Source: Kitasatospora sp. MMS16-BH015 (GTDB lineage: Bacteria > Actinomycetota > Actinomycetes > Streptomycetales > Streptomycetaceae). Taken from it: a stretch of 64,000 bases of DNA. Positions 19,022-27,279 of the stretch are shown here, one piece after another. The notes beneath the pieces were generated by a model, which searched no databases, was not told where the DNA came from, and saw only the letters and a list, made by a program, of their open reading frames with translations. Location of the stretch: contig NZ_CP025394.1 of the NCBI RefSeq assembly GCF_002943525.1, positions 4,278,001 to 4,342,000 of the forward strand, in the 5' to 3' direction. Every line of letters begins with the position of its first letter. Position 1 is the first letter of the stretch. A program made the position numbers and the translations under genes.

Positions 19022-19930
19022 TCAGCCCGCCGAGGCACCGGTCAGCAGCTCGCTGGCCGACTGGCAGGCCGCCACCAGCGGGCGCAGCCGCTCGGGCCGC
19101 AGGTCGGCGCGGACGGCCAGCCGGACGGGGACGGTGGGCCCGCCCTCGGCGAACTCGCGGAAGGCGATCCGGCGGGTCACGGCGGCGGCGGTGTTGTCCG
19201 CGTAGAAGACCGTCCAGGCGGCCTCGCCCATCGCCATCTCGGCGAAGGTGTCGTGCTGGGTGGTGAAGGGCTGGCCGATGATCGGCCGGAAGCCGGCCTC
19301 GGCGCAGGCGGTGACCACCAGGTCGTAGAGTGCGGCGTTCCGCTCCCGGGGGATGATCCGCAGCGGCAGGTCACGCAGTTGGCCCAGTGAGACGGCCGAC
19401 TGTTCGGCCAGCGGGTGCCAGGCGGGCAGCGCGGCCACCAGCCGGTCCTCCCAGAGGCGGAGCAGCCGTAGGCCCGGCACGGTGGTGATGCCGCGCAGGA
19501 AGGCGCCGTCCAGCTTGCCGGTGCGCACCTGCTCGATCCGCTCGTCGCAGTCCAGGTTGGTGAACCGCACCTTGAGACCGGAGCCGTGCGCGGCCACCGC
19601 GTCCAGGAAGAGGTCGAGCCGGCTGCCCAGGCTGGTGCCGGTGCCGAGCAGCAGCGCGTCGCCCAGCGGGGCGGCCAGCGCGTGCGCCTCGGCGGTGAGC
19701 GCGTCCCCGGCGGCCAGCACCGCGCGGGCCCGGGGCAGCAGCCGGCGCCCGGCCGAGGAGAGCGCGACCACCCGGCTGGACCGGTCGAACAGACAGACGC
19801 CCAGCTCGCGCTCCAGCCGCCGCACCTGCTGGCTCACGGTGGACTGGACGATGTGCAGCCGCTCGGCCGCCCGTCCGAAGTGCAGCTCCTCCGCGACCAT
19901 GACGAAGTACTGAAGCTGCCTGAGCTCCAT
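19022..19930 (-). CDS. LysR-family transcriptional regulator
   Basis: 302 aa, full length. Winged helix-turn-helix in residues 1-60 (MELRQLQYFVMVAEELHFGRAAERLHIVQSTVSQ in two halves), linker helix to about 88, then the effector domain. It is transcribed in the same direction as, and 288 nt upstream of, the six-gene operon, so it is the likely pathway regulator. LysR genes are more often divergent from their targets, so this is inference. The 472 nt upstream contain an exact 11-nt tandem repeat near its start. Confidence 0.88.
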   Translation of the reverse strand: MELRQLQYFVMVAEELHFGRAAERLHIVQSTVSQQVRRLERELGVCLFDRSSRVVALSSAGRRLLPRARAVLAAGDALTAEAHALAAPLGDALLLGTGTSLGSRLDLFLDAVAAHGSGLKVRFTNLDCDERIEQVRTGKLDGAFLRGITTVPGLRLLRLWEDRLVAALPAWHPLAEQSAVSLGQLRDLPLRIIPRERNAALYDLVVTACAEAGFRPIIGQPFTTQHDTFAEMAMGEAAWTVFYADNTAAAVTRRIAFREFAEGGPTVPVRLAVRADLRPERLRPLVAACQSASELLTGASAG

Positions 19931-20402
19931 CGCCGGCCCCCTCTACGCGCCCCCGGGGCGCGGCGGAGCCCCGGGCCCGTCGCGCGTCTTCCGTACGTCT
20001 TCCGTACACCAAGCTAGACCCGCCGCCGGAGCTCGATCAGCCGGCCGACCCGGTTCGCCAGACCTCGTCACATCATCCATCCATCGGATGGAGCACGCCC
20101 GCGCACTCTCAGCGCGCACGGCGCACGCCCGGGTTTTGGGGGCGCGCAGCGGACAGAGTCGTTCACCGGCGTGATCAGACCCTGTCGAGGCCGACGCCCA
20201 GACTGGTGAAAGCCCGACGAAGATGGGTAAATCCCTGACGGACCCGGAGAATTCGTGCTTCTCTGCTGCTGAATCTCCAGCCGGAATCCTTCCTTCCACG
20301 GTCGGCCGCGCCAGCCGCCGCACAGTCTCGAACCAGCCCCGCCACTGCCGGGCCGGAAGTCTGTTCGACGGGCGCGTACGGAGCTGAAACGCGGAGCCCA
20401 GC
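19931..20402. other. 472-nt divergent intergenic region (LysR / DUF2617)
   Basis: It has no convincing gene. It holds a tandem pair of GTCTTCCGTAC (19986-20007) 56 nt before the LysR start, a small palindrome CATCCATCGGATG (near 20081), and a stretch of lower GC at about 20210-20290 that could hold the promoter of the DUF2617 gene. Confidence 0.6.
19986..20007. repeat. 11-nt perfect tandem repeat upstream of LysR
   Basis: Two adjacent copies of GTCTTCCGTAC one helical turn apart. Spacing of about 11 bp puts both on the same DNA face, as expected for a cooperative operator. It may be the LysR autoregulatory site (inference). Confidence 0.6.
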
Positions 20403-20996
20403 ATGCTCACCACACTCGAGACTTCCTACACGGACACCCGCGCCGGCGATTTGGCGTGGTGCCTGGGCGGCGAGCCGCTGCCCGCACTCGCGGTGCGGGA
20501 CCTGAGACTCGACTGCCCCGGCACCGAGCCCAGCGGTGGCGGCGGCGCCACCCTCGGCACCCTGCAGCTGCGCCTGCTCGGCGCCTCCCACCAGGTCGTG
20601 CTCGCCGCCGGGCCGGGCGAGTGCCTGGAGACGGTCGCCTGCCTGCCCGGCCGGCAGACCCCACTGCCCGCCCGGGTCGCCAAGCAGGTGGCGGGCTGGG
20701 AGTACGAGTTCGCGGCCCGGATCGAGGAGTTGCCGCCGCACATCTTCGCGGCCCGCGCCCAGGAGCTGCTCGCCCTGGTGGAGGGGCACCCGCGCGCGCT
20801 GGCCGGGGTCTTCCCGGGCGATCCGAGCGCCTTCACCGCCCTGGTCGCGCACGGTGACCAGAACCGCGTGCTCTGGCGCACCTGGCACGCCTACCCGCAG
20901 GAGGGCCGGCTGGTCTGCACCCGCTCCTCCCTGGTGGTGCGCCCGGCCGACCCGGCGCACCGGCCCCGCACCGGCGACCCGAATCGCACAGACTGA
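20403..20996 (+). CDS. DUF2617 family protein
   Basis: 197-aa soluble protein. The N-terminal MLTTLETSYTDTRAGDL and the central GASHQVV...E(T)VAC segments are those of the DUF2617 family, which in actinomycetes sits next to a membrane spermidine-synthase-like gene, as here (80 nt apart). Conserved His/Trp/Tyr residues near the end (VLWRTWHAYPQEG) may matter functionally. GGAG precedes the ATG. No biochemical role is known. Confidence 0.82.
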   Translation: MLTTLETSYTDTRAGDLAWCLGGEPLPALAVRDLRLDCPGTEPSGGGGATLGTLQLRLLGASHQVVLAAGPGECLETVACLPGRQTPLPARVAKQVAGWEYEFAARIEELPPHIFAARAQELLALVEGHPRALAGVFPGDPSAFTALVAHGDQNRVLWRTWHAYPQEGRLVCTRSSLVVRPADPAHRPRTGDPNRTD

Positions 20997-21063
20997 TGAA
21001 CCGTCAACTCACGCCACCCCGCTGTCCGTCGAATGGGTGCAGCTATCGGCGGCGGCCGTCGCC

Positions 21064-21069
21064 TAGCGT
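21064..21069 (+). promoter_or_regulatory. -10 box TAGCGT, probable leaderless start
   Basis: TAGCGT ends 6 nt before the ATG at 21076 and no Shine-Dalgarno sequence is present, the arrangement of leaderless Streptomyces mRNAs. No good -35 was found. Confidence 0.45.
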
Positions 21070-21075
21070 TTGGCC

Positions 21076-22875
21076 ATGATCAACCACCTGGGGGAGGGCC
21101 CACCCACCCGGCCGGACACCGGGCCCAGCCCGCACCCGGCCCCCCACGCGTCGGGGCCCCGGCCCGGCCGACCGGGACCGGCCGTACCGGAAGGCGCCAC
21201 CCGGCTCCGACGGCACGGCCGCGCGCACCCGCGCGCGGCCCGCGCCCTGGTGCTGCTCGCCGCCTTCGTCTGTGCGGCCTGCGGTCTGGTGTACGAGCTC
21301 GAACTCGTGGCCCTCGGTGGATACTTGCTCGGCGACTCGATGACCCAAACCTCCGTCGTGCTCTCCGTGATGGTCTTCGCGATGGGGGTGGGATCGCTGC
21401 TCGCCAAGCGGCTGACCCGCCGCCCGGCCACCTTCTTCGCGCTGGTGGAGTGCGTGCTGGCCCTGATCGGCGGGCTCTCCGTGCTGGCGCTGTACAGCAG
21501 TTGGGCCTGGCTGGACCGACACGGCGCCACCACCGCCGGGCTGGTCGCCACCACCTTCGTGATCGGCACCCTGATCGGCGCCGAGATCCCGCTGCTGATG
21601 ACCCTGATCCAGCGGATCCGCCGCGAGGACGCCGGCCGGGCCGTCGCCGACCTGTTCGCCGCCGACTACGTGGGCGCGCTGATCGGCGGCCTGGCCTTCC
21701 CGTTCGTGCTGCTGCCCGCCCTCGGGCAGGCCACCGGCGCACTGGCCACCGGCGCGGTCAACGCACTGGCCGGGGCGGCGGTGGTGCTCTGGCTGTTCCG
21801 CGAGGAGCCCTCGCCGCGGGCCCGGCTGCTGCTCTGGACGGGCTGCGGCCTGGTGCTGATCACCCTCGCGGTGGCGGCGGCCTGCACCGGCGCGATCGAA
21901 CGGGCCGCCCGCCAGGCGCTCTACGGCGCCCAGGTGCGGGCCGCCGTCCGCAGCGGCGGGCACGAGCTGGTGCTGGCCGGCGGCCCGGCCCCCCGGGTGC
22001 CGGCCCAGCGGGAGGCGCCGCTGGAGCTCTTCGTGGACGGCCGCCCGGTGCTCTGCGGGCCGGACGAGTACCGCGAGCACGAGGCGCTGGTGCGGCCCGC
22101 CCTCGGCGACGGGCCCCGGCGGCGGGTGCTGCTGCTCGGCGGCGGCGACGGGCTGGCCCTGCGCGAGGTGCTGACCGATCCGGCGGTGGCCGAAGTGCTG
22201 GTGGTCGAGCCCGACCGGGCCCTGCCGGAGCTGGCCCGCACCGACCCGGCCCTGGCCGAGCTCGGCGGCCACTCCTTCGCCGACCCCCGGGCCCGCCTGG
22301 TCACCGCCGACCCGCTCGCCTGGCTCCGCGGCCACCCGTCCCGGCCGGCCGCCTCGCCCACCGCGCCCGACGCCCCCGCCGACGCGACCGACGCGCCCGA
22401 CACCCCCGCCGCGACCGACTCCCCCTCCGCCGCGGCCATCCCCGCTGCGGCGGACCAGGACGGCCCCTTCGACGTGATCCTCGCCGACCTGCCGAGCTCG
22501 GCCTCCGGGCACGACCTGACATACACCACCGCCGAGTTCTACGGCCTGGCCGCCCGCCGGCTCGCCCCCGACGGCCGGCTGGCCGTCCGCTCCGGCCCGC
22601 TCGGCCCCGGGCTGTGGGCCGGCGAGGCCGGGCTGCGCGCGGCCGGGCTGCGGACCGTCCCGTACGCGGCGGCGGAGGGCCCGAACCACTGCCCGCGCGG
22701 GCCGGCCACCGGGCAGACCTTCGTGCTCGCCGCCCGCGACCAGCCCGAGCTCGCCCTCGACCCCGGAGCACCGCCCCCGCGCTCCCTCACCACCGACTCG
22801 CTCCGGCACTCCGCCGACCGACTGGCCGCTCTCCGGCCGGACTCGCCGCCGGCTCCGCGCACCCTGCTCGACTGA
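21076..22875 (+). CDS. Membrane spermidine synthase-like protein
   Basis: About 599 aa. After a Pro/Gly-rich basic N-terminus come seven or so membrane helices (about 55-290), then a Rossmann methyltransferase-like domain with VLLLGGGDGLALREVL, the SpeE S-adenosyl-binding loop. Two oddities: a low-complexity Ala/Pro/Asp insert (about residues 418-458), and the catalytic region reads ADLPSSASGHDLTYTTAEFY, without the DxxD/LPDP pattern usual in aminopropyltransferases. It may therefore not make spermidine. The ATG at 21076 fits a leaderless transcript; a TTG at 21070 is possible. Confidence 0.82.
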   Translation: MINHLGEGPPTRPDTGPSPHPAPHASGPRPGRPGPAVPEGATRLRRHGRAHPRAARALVLLAAFVCAACGLVYELELVALGGYLLGDSMTQTSVVLSVMVFAMGVGSLLAKRLTRRPATFFALVECVLALIGGLSVLALYSSWAWLDRHGATTAGLVATTFVIGTLIGAEIPLLMTLIQRIRREDAGRAVADLFAADYVGALIGGLAFPFVLLPALGQATGALATGAVNALAGAAVVLWLFREEPSPRARLLLWTGCGLVLITLAVAAACTGAIERAARQALYGAQVRAAVRSGGHELVLAGGPAPRVPAQREAPLELFVDGRPVLCGPDEYREHEALVRPALGDGPRRRVLLLGGGDGLALREVLTDPAVAEVLVVEPDRALPELARTDPALAELGGHSFADPRARLVTADPLAWLRGHPSRPAASPTAPDAPADATDAPDTPAATDSPSAAAIPAAADQDGPFDVILADLPSSASGHDLTYTTAEFYGLAARRLAPDGRLAVRSGPLGPGLWAGEAGLRAAGLRTVPYAAAEGPNHCPRGPATGQTFVLAARDQPELALDPGAPPPRSLTTDSLRHSADRLAALRPDSPPAPRTLLD

Positions 22876-22995
22876 ACCCCACCCGCCCCGGCCGCCCCAC
22901 CCGTCGGGGCGTGCTCCGGCGGTCGGCCTGCGCCAAGCGTGCCAACCGGAACGGTGAACCTGACGGCAAGGGTCCGCTCCGGCGAGGTGGATGGG

Positions 22996-23001
22996 TAGGC
23001 T
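22996..23001 (+). promoter_or_regulatory. -10 box TAGGCT, probable leaderless start
   Basis: TAGGCT lies 7 nt before the ATG at 23009 and no ribosome-binding site is visible, which supports the shorter start. Confidence 0.5.
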
Positions 23002-23008
23002 CGCTGAC

Positions 23009-23932
23009 ATGGAGCACGAGGTTGTCGTACCGCTGTCGGCCGAAGTCGTCCTGAAGGCCCTCCGGGAGCCGGAGCTGCTGGCCCGGTGCGTGCCCGGGCT
23101 GTCCACCGACGCGGTCGACGGCCAGGAGCTGACCGGCCGGCTGCGGCTGCGGCTCGGCAGCTCGACCATCACCTACCGCGGCACCCTCTCCCTGATCGAG
23201 GGCCGCGAGGGCGTGCTGACCGTGCTCGCCGAGGGCCAGGAGGCCCGGGGCGAGGGCGAGGTCACCGCCACGCTGCGGATCGCCGCCGAGGCGGCCGACC
23301 CCGAGGGCGCGGTGCTCAGATTCACCGGCGACCTCTCCGCCACCGGGCGGCTGGCCGAGTACGAGGAGACCGCGCTGGCCACCGCCGGGCGCCGGCTGCT
23401 CGACCGCTTCGTGAGCGCCCTCGCGGTGGAGACCGGCGAGGTCGAGCCGCCCTCGGCCACCGTGCTCTACCTGGAGGACCACGCGGGCTTCGGCGGCGAC
23501 CTGGACGACGACCTGAGCGACCTGATCGCCTTCTCCGACGGCCCGGGCGAGCCCGGCGACCCCGGGGAGTCCGAGGCCGCGGCGGCCGCCGTGGAGCCGC
23601 CCGCCCTGCCGGAGCCGGCCGAGGAGCTGCCGTACGTCTTCCAGGCCGTCCCGGCCGCCGCCGAGGCGGGCGGCGAGGGTCCGGTGCGCCGCAGCATCGT
23701 CGGCCGCTCGGCCGAGGAGGTCGACCACGCCCCGCCGCGCGGCCGCTACGCCCCCGCCCCGCCCGCCCGCAGCGCCCGGGCCCGGGCCGCCACCCGCTGG
23801 GTCGGCCCGGAGACCGTCCCGGCCCACCAGGGCCCGCTCGGCGGCGTCCCGGCCATGCCCTGGGTGATCGGCGGCGGCGTGGCCCTGCTGGGCGGCGCCG
23901 TGGTGCTGGTCCGCGCCCTGCGCCGCCGCTGA
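23009..23932 (+). CDS. CoxG/SRPBCC-family protein with C-terminal membrane anchor
   Basis: 307 aa. Residues 1-145 match the carbon monoxide dehydrogenase subunit G (CoxG)-like SRPBCC fold (MEHEVVVPLSAEVVLKALREPELLARCVPG in two parts; the CVPG turn is typical). A disordered acidic/Ala-Pro-rich region follows (150-285), then a single hydrophobic helix (PWVIGGGVALLGGAVVLV) with a basic tail, so it is probably a tail-anchored lipid- or quinone-binding protein. No CO dehydrogenase genes are near. A 27-nt piece including its stop codon is repeated just downstream. Confidence 0.8.
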   Translation: MEHEVVVPLSAEVVLKALREPELLARCVPGLSTDAVDGQELTGRLRLRLGSSTITYRGTLSLIEGREGVLTVLAEGQEARGEGEVTATLRIAAEAADPEGAVLRFTGDLSATGRLAEYEETALATAGRRLLDRFVSALAVETGEVEPPSATVLYLEDHAGFGGDLDDDLSDLIAFSDGPGEPGDPGESEAAAAAVEPPALPEPAEELPYVFQAVPAAAEAGGEGPVRRSIVGRSAEEVDHAPPRGRYAPAPPARSARARAATRWVGPETVPAHQGPLGGVPAMPWVIGGGVALLGGAVVLVRALRRR

Positions 23933-23974
23933 CCAGCCGCCGCCGTCCTGGTCCGCGCCCTGCGCCGCCGCTGA
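23906..23974. repeat. 42-nt tandem duplication across the CoxG-like stop codon
   Basis: A 27-nt sequence covering the last eight codons and stop (CTGGTCCGCG...CGCTGA) recurs exactly 42 nt later. The period is 14 codons, so the duplication kept the frame, but the first stop now ends the protein. Confidence 0.85.
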
Positions 23975-23994
23975 TCGCCCGGCCCTCCAGCCCT

Positions 23995-24000
23995 TAGACT
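23995..24000 (+). promoter_or_regulatory. -10 box TAGACT before pyrE, probable leaderless start
   Basis: TAGACT lies 8 nt before the pyrE ATG at 24009 and there is no Shine-Dalgarno sequence. Confidence 0.5.
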
Positions 24001-24008
24001 GGCTGCTC

Positions 24009-24545
24009 ATGAGCAACGACCGCGACGCCCTGCTGGCGCAGATCAAGGACAAGGCCGTCGTACACGGCAAGGTCACCCTCTCCTCCGGCCTCGAGGCCGA
24101 CTACTACATCGACCTGCGGCGCATCACGCTGGACGCGCAGGCCGCTCCGCTGGTCGGCAAGGTCATGCTGGACGCCACCGCCGAGCTCGACTACGACGCC
24201 GTCGGCGGGCTGACCCTGGGCGCCGACCCGGTGGCCACCTCGATGCTGCACGCCGCCGCCGCCCGCGGCCGCGAGCTGGACGCCTTCGTGGTCCGCAAGA
24301 CCGGCAAGGCGCACGGCATGCAGCGCCGGATCGAGGGCCCCGAGGTCAAGGGCCGCCGGGTGCTGGTGGTCGAGGACGTCTCCACCACCGGTGGTTCGCC
24401 GCTGACCGCCGTCGAGGCGCTCCGCGAGGCGGGCGCCGAGGTGGTCGGCGTCGCGGTGATCGTCGAGCGCGGCGCGGCCCCGGCCATCGCCGAGGCCGGC
24501 CTGCCCTACCTCGCCGCCTACAGCCTGGCCGACCTGGGCCTCTGA
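24009..24545 (+). CDS. pyrE: Orotate phosphoribosyltransferase
   Basis: 178 aa, usual length for actinobacterial OPRTase. It joins orotate to PRPP to make OMP in pyrimidine synthesis. The PRPP-binding signature VLVVEDVSTTGGS is at about residues 118-130, and the substrate-binding AVVHGKVTLSSGLEADYYIDLR region is near the N-terminus (start and end shown by AVVHGKVTLSSG and EADYYIDLR). It stands alone with a probable leaderless promoter and ends at a strong bidirectional hairpin shared with the DedA gene. Confidence 0.96.
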   Translation: MSNDRDALLAQIKDKAVVHGKVTLSSGLEADYYIDLRRITLDAQAAPLVGKVMLDATAELDYDAVGGLTLGADPVATSMLHAAAARGRELDAFVVRKTGKAHGMQRRIEGPEVKGRRVLVVEDVSTTGGSPLTAVEALREAGAEVVGVAVIVERGAAPAIAEAGLPYLAAYSLADLGL

Positions 24546-24570
24546 GGCCCCTGAGGCTCCCCGCACACGA

Positions 24571-24618
24571 CGAACGGCCGGGGTTTCACGTGAAACAACG
24601 TGAGACCCCGGCCGTTCG
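24571..24618. terminator. Bidirectional terminator pyrE / DedA
   Basis: A 20-bp stem (24571-24590 with 24599-24618) with one G-U pair and a loop of 8 nt lies between convergent stops. Confidence 0.88.
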
Positions 24619-24633
24619 GCCGTCCTGGAGCGT

Positions 24634-25344
24634 TCAGCCCTTGCGGTGACGACCGCCGCCGGCCACCTCGGCGCCGGCCTCCGCGCCACCGGCGCGCTTC
24701 TTCTTCCGCTCGCGCAGGATCTCCACCAGGATCGGCGAGATCGAGACCAGGATGATCAGCGCCATCGCCGGGAGCAGGTACTTGTCGATCACCGGCGCCA
24801 TCCAGGCCCCGGTGAAGTAGCCGATCAGGAGCATCGACTCGGTCCAGAGCACGCCGCCCACGACGTTCCAGACCAGGAAGGTCCTGGCGGGCATCTCGAG
24901 CGTCCCGGCCACCGGGTTGAGGAAGGTGCGCACGATCGGGATGAACCGGGCCAGCACCACCGCCTTGGCCGGGCCGAACTTCTCGAAGTACTCCTCGGCC
25001 TTGACCACGTACTCCCGCTTGAAGATCTTCGACTCGGGTTTGTCGAAGAGCCTCGGCCCCACCTTGGCCCCGATCAGGTGGCCCAGCTGGGCCCCGGCCA
25101 CGGCACAGACCGGCGCGCCGAGCAGCAGCACCGCGATCGGCAGCCGGGCCCCCTCGCCGAGCACCGAGGAGGCGGCGCTGGAGGAGGCCACCCCGGCCAG
25201 GATCAGCAGCGAGTCGCCGGGGAAGAAGAACCCGATCAGCAAGCCGGTCTCGGCGAAGATGATCGCCAGCAGGCCGATCGCCCCGAGCGAGGAGATCAGC
25301 GACTTGGCGTCCAGGACGTTGACAGCGAGTTGGATGTGGTCCAC
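24634..25344 (-). CDS. DedA family membrane protein
   Basis: 236 aa with four to five hydrophobic segments. Family hallmarks are visible: ETGLLIGFFFPGDSLL near the N-terminus (E and the FFPGD motif), and FIPIVRTFLNPVAGTLEMP with the conserved Arg-Thr and Gly. DedA proteins are undecaprenyl-phosphate or phospholipid flippases in current work. The GTG at 25344 is preceded by TATCCT 6 nt away, a leaderless arrangement; the upstream open frame to 25650 has no coding signature. The C-terminus is a basic KKKR tail. Confidence 0.9.
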   Translation of the reverse strand: MDHIQLAVNVLDAKSLISSLGAIGLLAIIFAETGLLIGFFFPGDSLLILAGVASSSAASSVLGEGARLPIAVLLLGAPVCAVAGAQLGHLIGAKVGPRLFDKPESKIFKREYVVKAEEYFEKFGPAKAVVLARFIPIVRTFLNPVAGTLEMPARTFLVWNVVGGVLWTESMLLIGYFTGAWMAPVIDKYLLPAMALIILVSISPILVEILRERKKKRAGGAEAGAEVAGGGRHRKG

Positions 25345-25350
25345 GGGCGC

Positions 25351-25356
25351 AGGATA
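25351..25356 (-). promoter_or_regulatory. -10 box TATCCT before DedA gene, probable leaderless start
   Basis: On the minus strand TATCCT ends 6 nt before the GTG at 25344 and no ribosome site is present. Confidence 0.55.
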
Positions 25357-25637
25357 GCGCTCCCGTCCTGGCACGGGCTGAACGCGTAGCGGCGGACCTG
25401 TGGTGAGCGCACCGGCCCAAGGTCCCGGACCACCCGTGGCCTTGGGCCCGTGCTTCGTGCGCCGACCGTCCCAAGTGGCGGGCCACCTGGTGAAAGGAGG
25501 GGGTTCGTCTGGGAAGATGGCTGCGGCGTCCGGACCGTGGTCGCAGAACACCCTCAATCTGCTCCACCGCGTGCCGAAGGCGTAACGAGCGCCGGACAGG
25601 CCGTCCTGCGCCGCCACACCGACAGGAGCGGATTCGC

Positions 25638-26660
25638 ATGCCCATCGCAACTCCCGAGGTCTACAACGAGATGCTCGACCGGGCCAAGGCGGGCAAGTTC
25701 GCCTACCCGGCCATCAACGTCACCTCGACGCAGACCCTGCACGCCGCCCTCCGCGGCTTCGCCGAGGCGGAGAGCGACGGGATCGTCCAGATCTCCACGG
25801 GTGGTGCCGAGTTCCTGGGTGGCCAGTACAGCAAGGACATGGTGACCGGCGCGGTCGCGCTCGCCGAATTCGCCCACATCGTGGCCGCCAAGTACCCGGT
25901 CAACATCGCCCTGCACACCGACCACTGCCCCAAGGACAAGCTGGACGGCTACGTCCGCCCGCTGCTCGCGGTCTCCGCCGAGCGCGTGGCCCGGGGCGAG
26001 AACCCGCTCTTCCAGTCGCACATGTGGGACGGCTCGGCCGAGACCCTGGCCGACAACCTCTCCATCGCCCAGGAGCTGCTGGTCCAGGCCGCCACCGCGA
26101 AGATCATCCTTGAGGTCGAGATCACCCCGACCGGTGGCGAGGAGGACGGCGTCTCGCACGAGATCAACGACGAGCTCTACACCACGGTCAACGACGCCGT
26201 CCGCACCGCCGAGGCCCTCGGCCTGGGCGAGAAGGGCCGCTACCTGCTGGCCGCCTCCTTCGGCAACGTGCACGGCGTCTACAAGCCGGGCAACGTCGTG
26301 CTGAAGCCGGAGCTGCTCCGCGAGCTCCAGGCCGAGATCGGCAAGGCCTACGGCAAGCAGGACCCGTTCGACTTCGTCTTCCACGGCGGCTCGGGCTCCA
26401 CCCCCGAGGAGATCGCCACCGCGCTGGAGAACGGCGTCGTGAAGATGAACCTCGACACCGACACCCAGTACGCCTTCACCCGCCCGGTCGTGGACCACAT
26501 GTTCCGCAACTACGACGGCGTGCTGAAGGTCGACGGCGAGGTCGGCAAGAAGAACACCTACGACCCGCGCACCTGGGGCAAGCTGGCCGAGGCCGGCATG
26601 GCCGCCCGCGTGGTCGAGGCCGCCAAGAGCCTCCGCTCGGCCGGCAACCGCCTGAAGTAG
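25638..26660 (+). CDS. fbaA: Class II fructose-bisphosphate aldolase
   Basis: 340 aa. Zinc-dependent glycolytic/gluconeogenic aldolase. Visible residues: ALHTDHCPKD (catalytic Asp and zinc His), the SHMWDGS loop, LEVEITPTGGEEDG (Glu zinc ligand), FGNVHGVYKPGN (His ligand), VFHGGSGS (third His and phosphate site) and NLDTDTQYAF. ACAGGAG precedes the ATG. The gene is monocistronic and ends in an 18-bp hairpin. DUF3151 is convergent, a common actinobacterial arrangement. Confidence 0.97.
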   Translation: MPIATPEVYNEMLDRAKAGKFAYPAINVTSTQTLHAALRGFAEAESDGIVQISTGGAEFLGGQYSKDMVTGAVALAEFAHIVAAKYPVNIALHTDHCPKDKLDGYVRPLLAVSAERVARGENPLFQSHMWDGSAETLADNLSIAQELLVQAATAKIILEVEITPTGGEEDGVSHEINDELYTTVNDAVRTAEALGLGEKGRYLLAASFGNVHGVYKPGNVVLKPELLRELQAEIGKAYGKQDPFDFVFHGGSGSTPEEIATALENGVVKMNLDTDTQYAFTRPVVDHMFRNYDGVLKVDGEVGKKNTYDPRTWGKLAEAGMAARVVEAAKSLRSAGNRLK

Positions 26661-26668
26661 GCCAGGCA

Positions 26669-26708
26669 CGCGTGAGCCCCCCGGCCGGGCGGCCGGGGGG
26701 CTCACGCG
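26669..26708. terminator. Bidirectional terminator fbaA / DUF3151
   Basis: A perfect 18-bp stem (26669-26686 with 26691-26708) with a 4-nt loop lies 9 nt after the aldolase stop. Confidence 0.9.
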
Positions 26709-26722
26709 CGTCCTGGAGCGGG

Positions 26723-27142
26723 TTACTGCTTGAGCTCGGCGTACGCCTCGGGGCTGCTGTCGTTCAGGAACTCCCAGCAGCGCTTCGCCTCCTCGGTCTC
26801 ACCGATCGAGTCGGCGGCCCGGGCCAGGGCGGCCAGGCAGCGCAGGAAGCCGCGGTTGGCCCGGTGCTCCCAGGGCACCGGGCCGTGCCCCTTCCACCCG
26901 GCGCGCCGCAGCGCGTCCAGGCCGCGGTGGTAGCCGGTGCGCGCGTAGGCGTACGACTCGACCACCCGACCGGCGTCGAACGCGTCGTCGGCCAGCATCG
27001 CCCAGGCCAGCGAGAAGGAGGGGAAGGCGGCGGCGACCTGGGTGGGCGAGGCCGACTCCTCCCCGAGCATCCGGTACGGCTGCTCCTCCTCGGTCAGCCG
27101 GGTCGGTTCCGGGCCGCCGAGCAGGTTCTTGTAATTGGTCAT
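26723..27142 (-). CDS. DUF3151 family protein
   Basis: 139 aa, soluble, mostly helical, tetratricopeptide-like. Conserved segments MTNYKNLLGGPEPTRL, AFPSFSLAWAMLAD, YAYARTGYHRGLDALRRAGWKG and HRANRGFLRCL identify the family, whose function is unknown. The ATG at 27142 matches family N-termini; a -10-like CAGACT lies 6 nt upstream. Convergent with fbaA. Confidence 0.88.
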   Translation of the reverse strand: MTNYKNLLGGPEPTRLTEEEQPYRMLGEESASPTQVAAAFPSFSLAWAMLADDAFDAGRVVESYAYARTGYHRGLDALRRAGWKGHGPVPWEHRANRGFLRCLAALARAADSIGETEEAKRCWEFLNDSSPEAYAELKQ

Positions 27143-27148
27143 ACGGGC

Positions 27149-27154
27149 AGTCTG
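27149..27154 (-). promoter_or_regulatory. -10 box CAGACT before DUF3151 gene, possible leaderless start
   Basis: On the minus strand CAGACT lies 6 nt before the ATG at 27142. The first base departs from TANNNT. Confidence 0.4.
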
Positions 27155-27279
27155 CCACTCGACTGGAACCGCGCCATGCATACTGGGTATCTAGACAGAG
27201 GAGGGGAGTCACCGCACGGTGGCCGAGCGGGCCGGCACGGCCTGACATCCCGTCGTACCCGATCTGACGGAGGACAACT

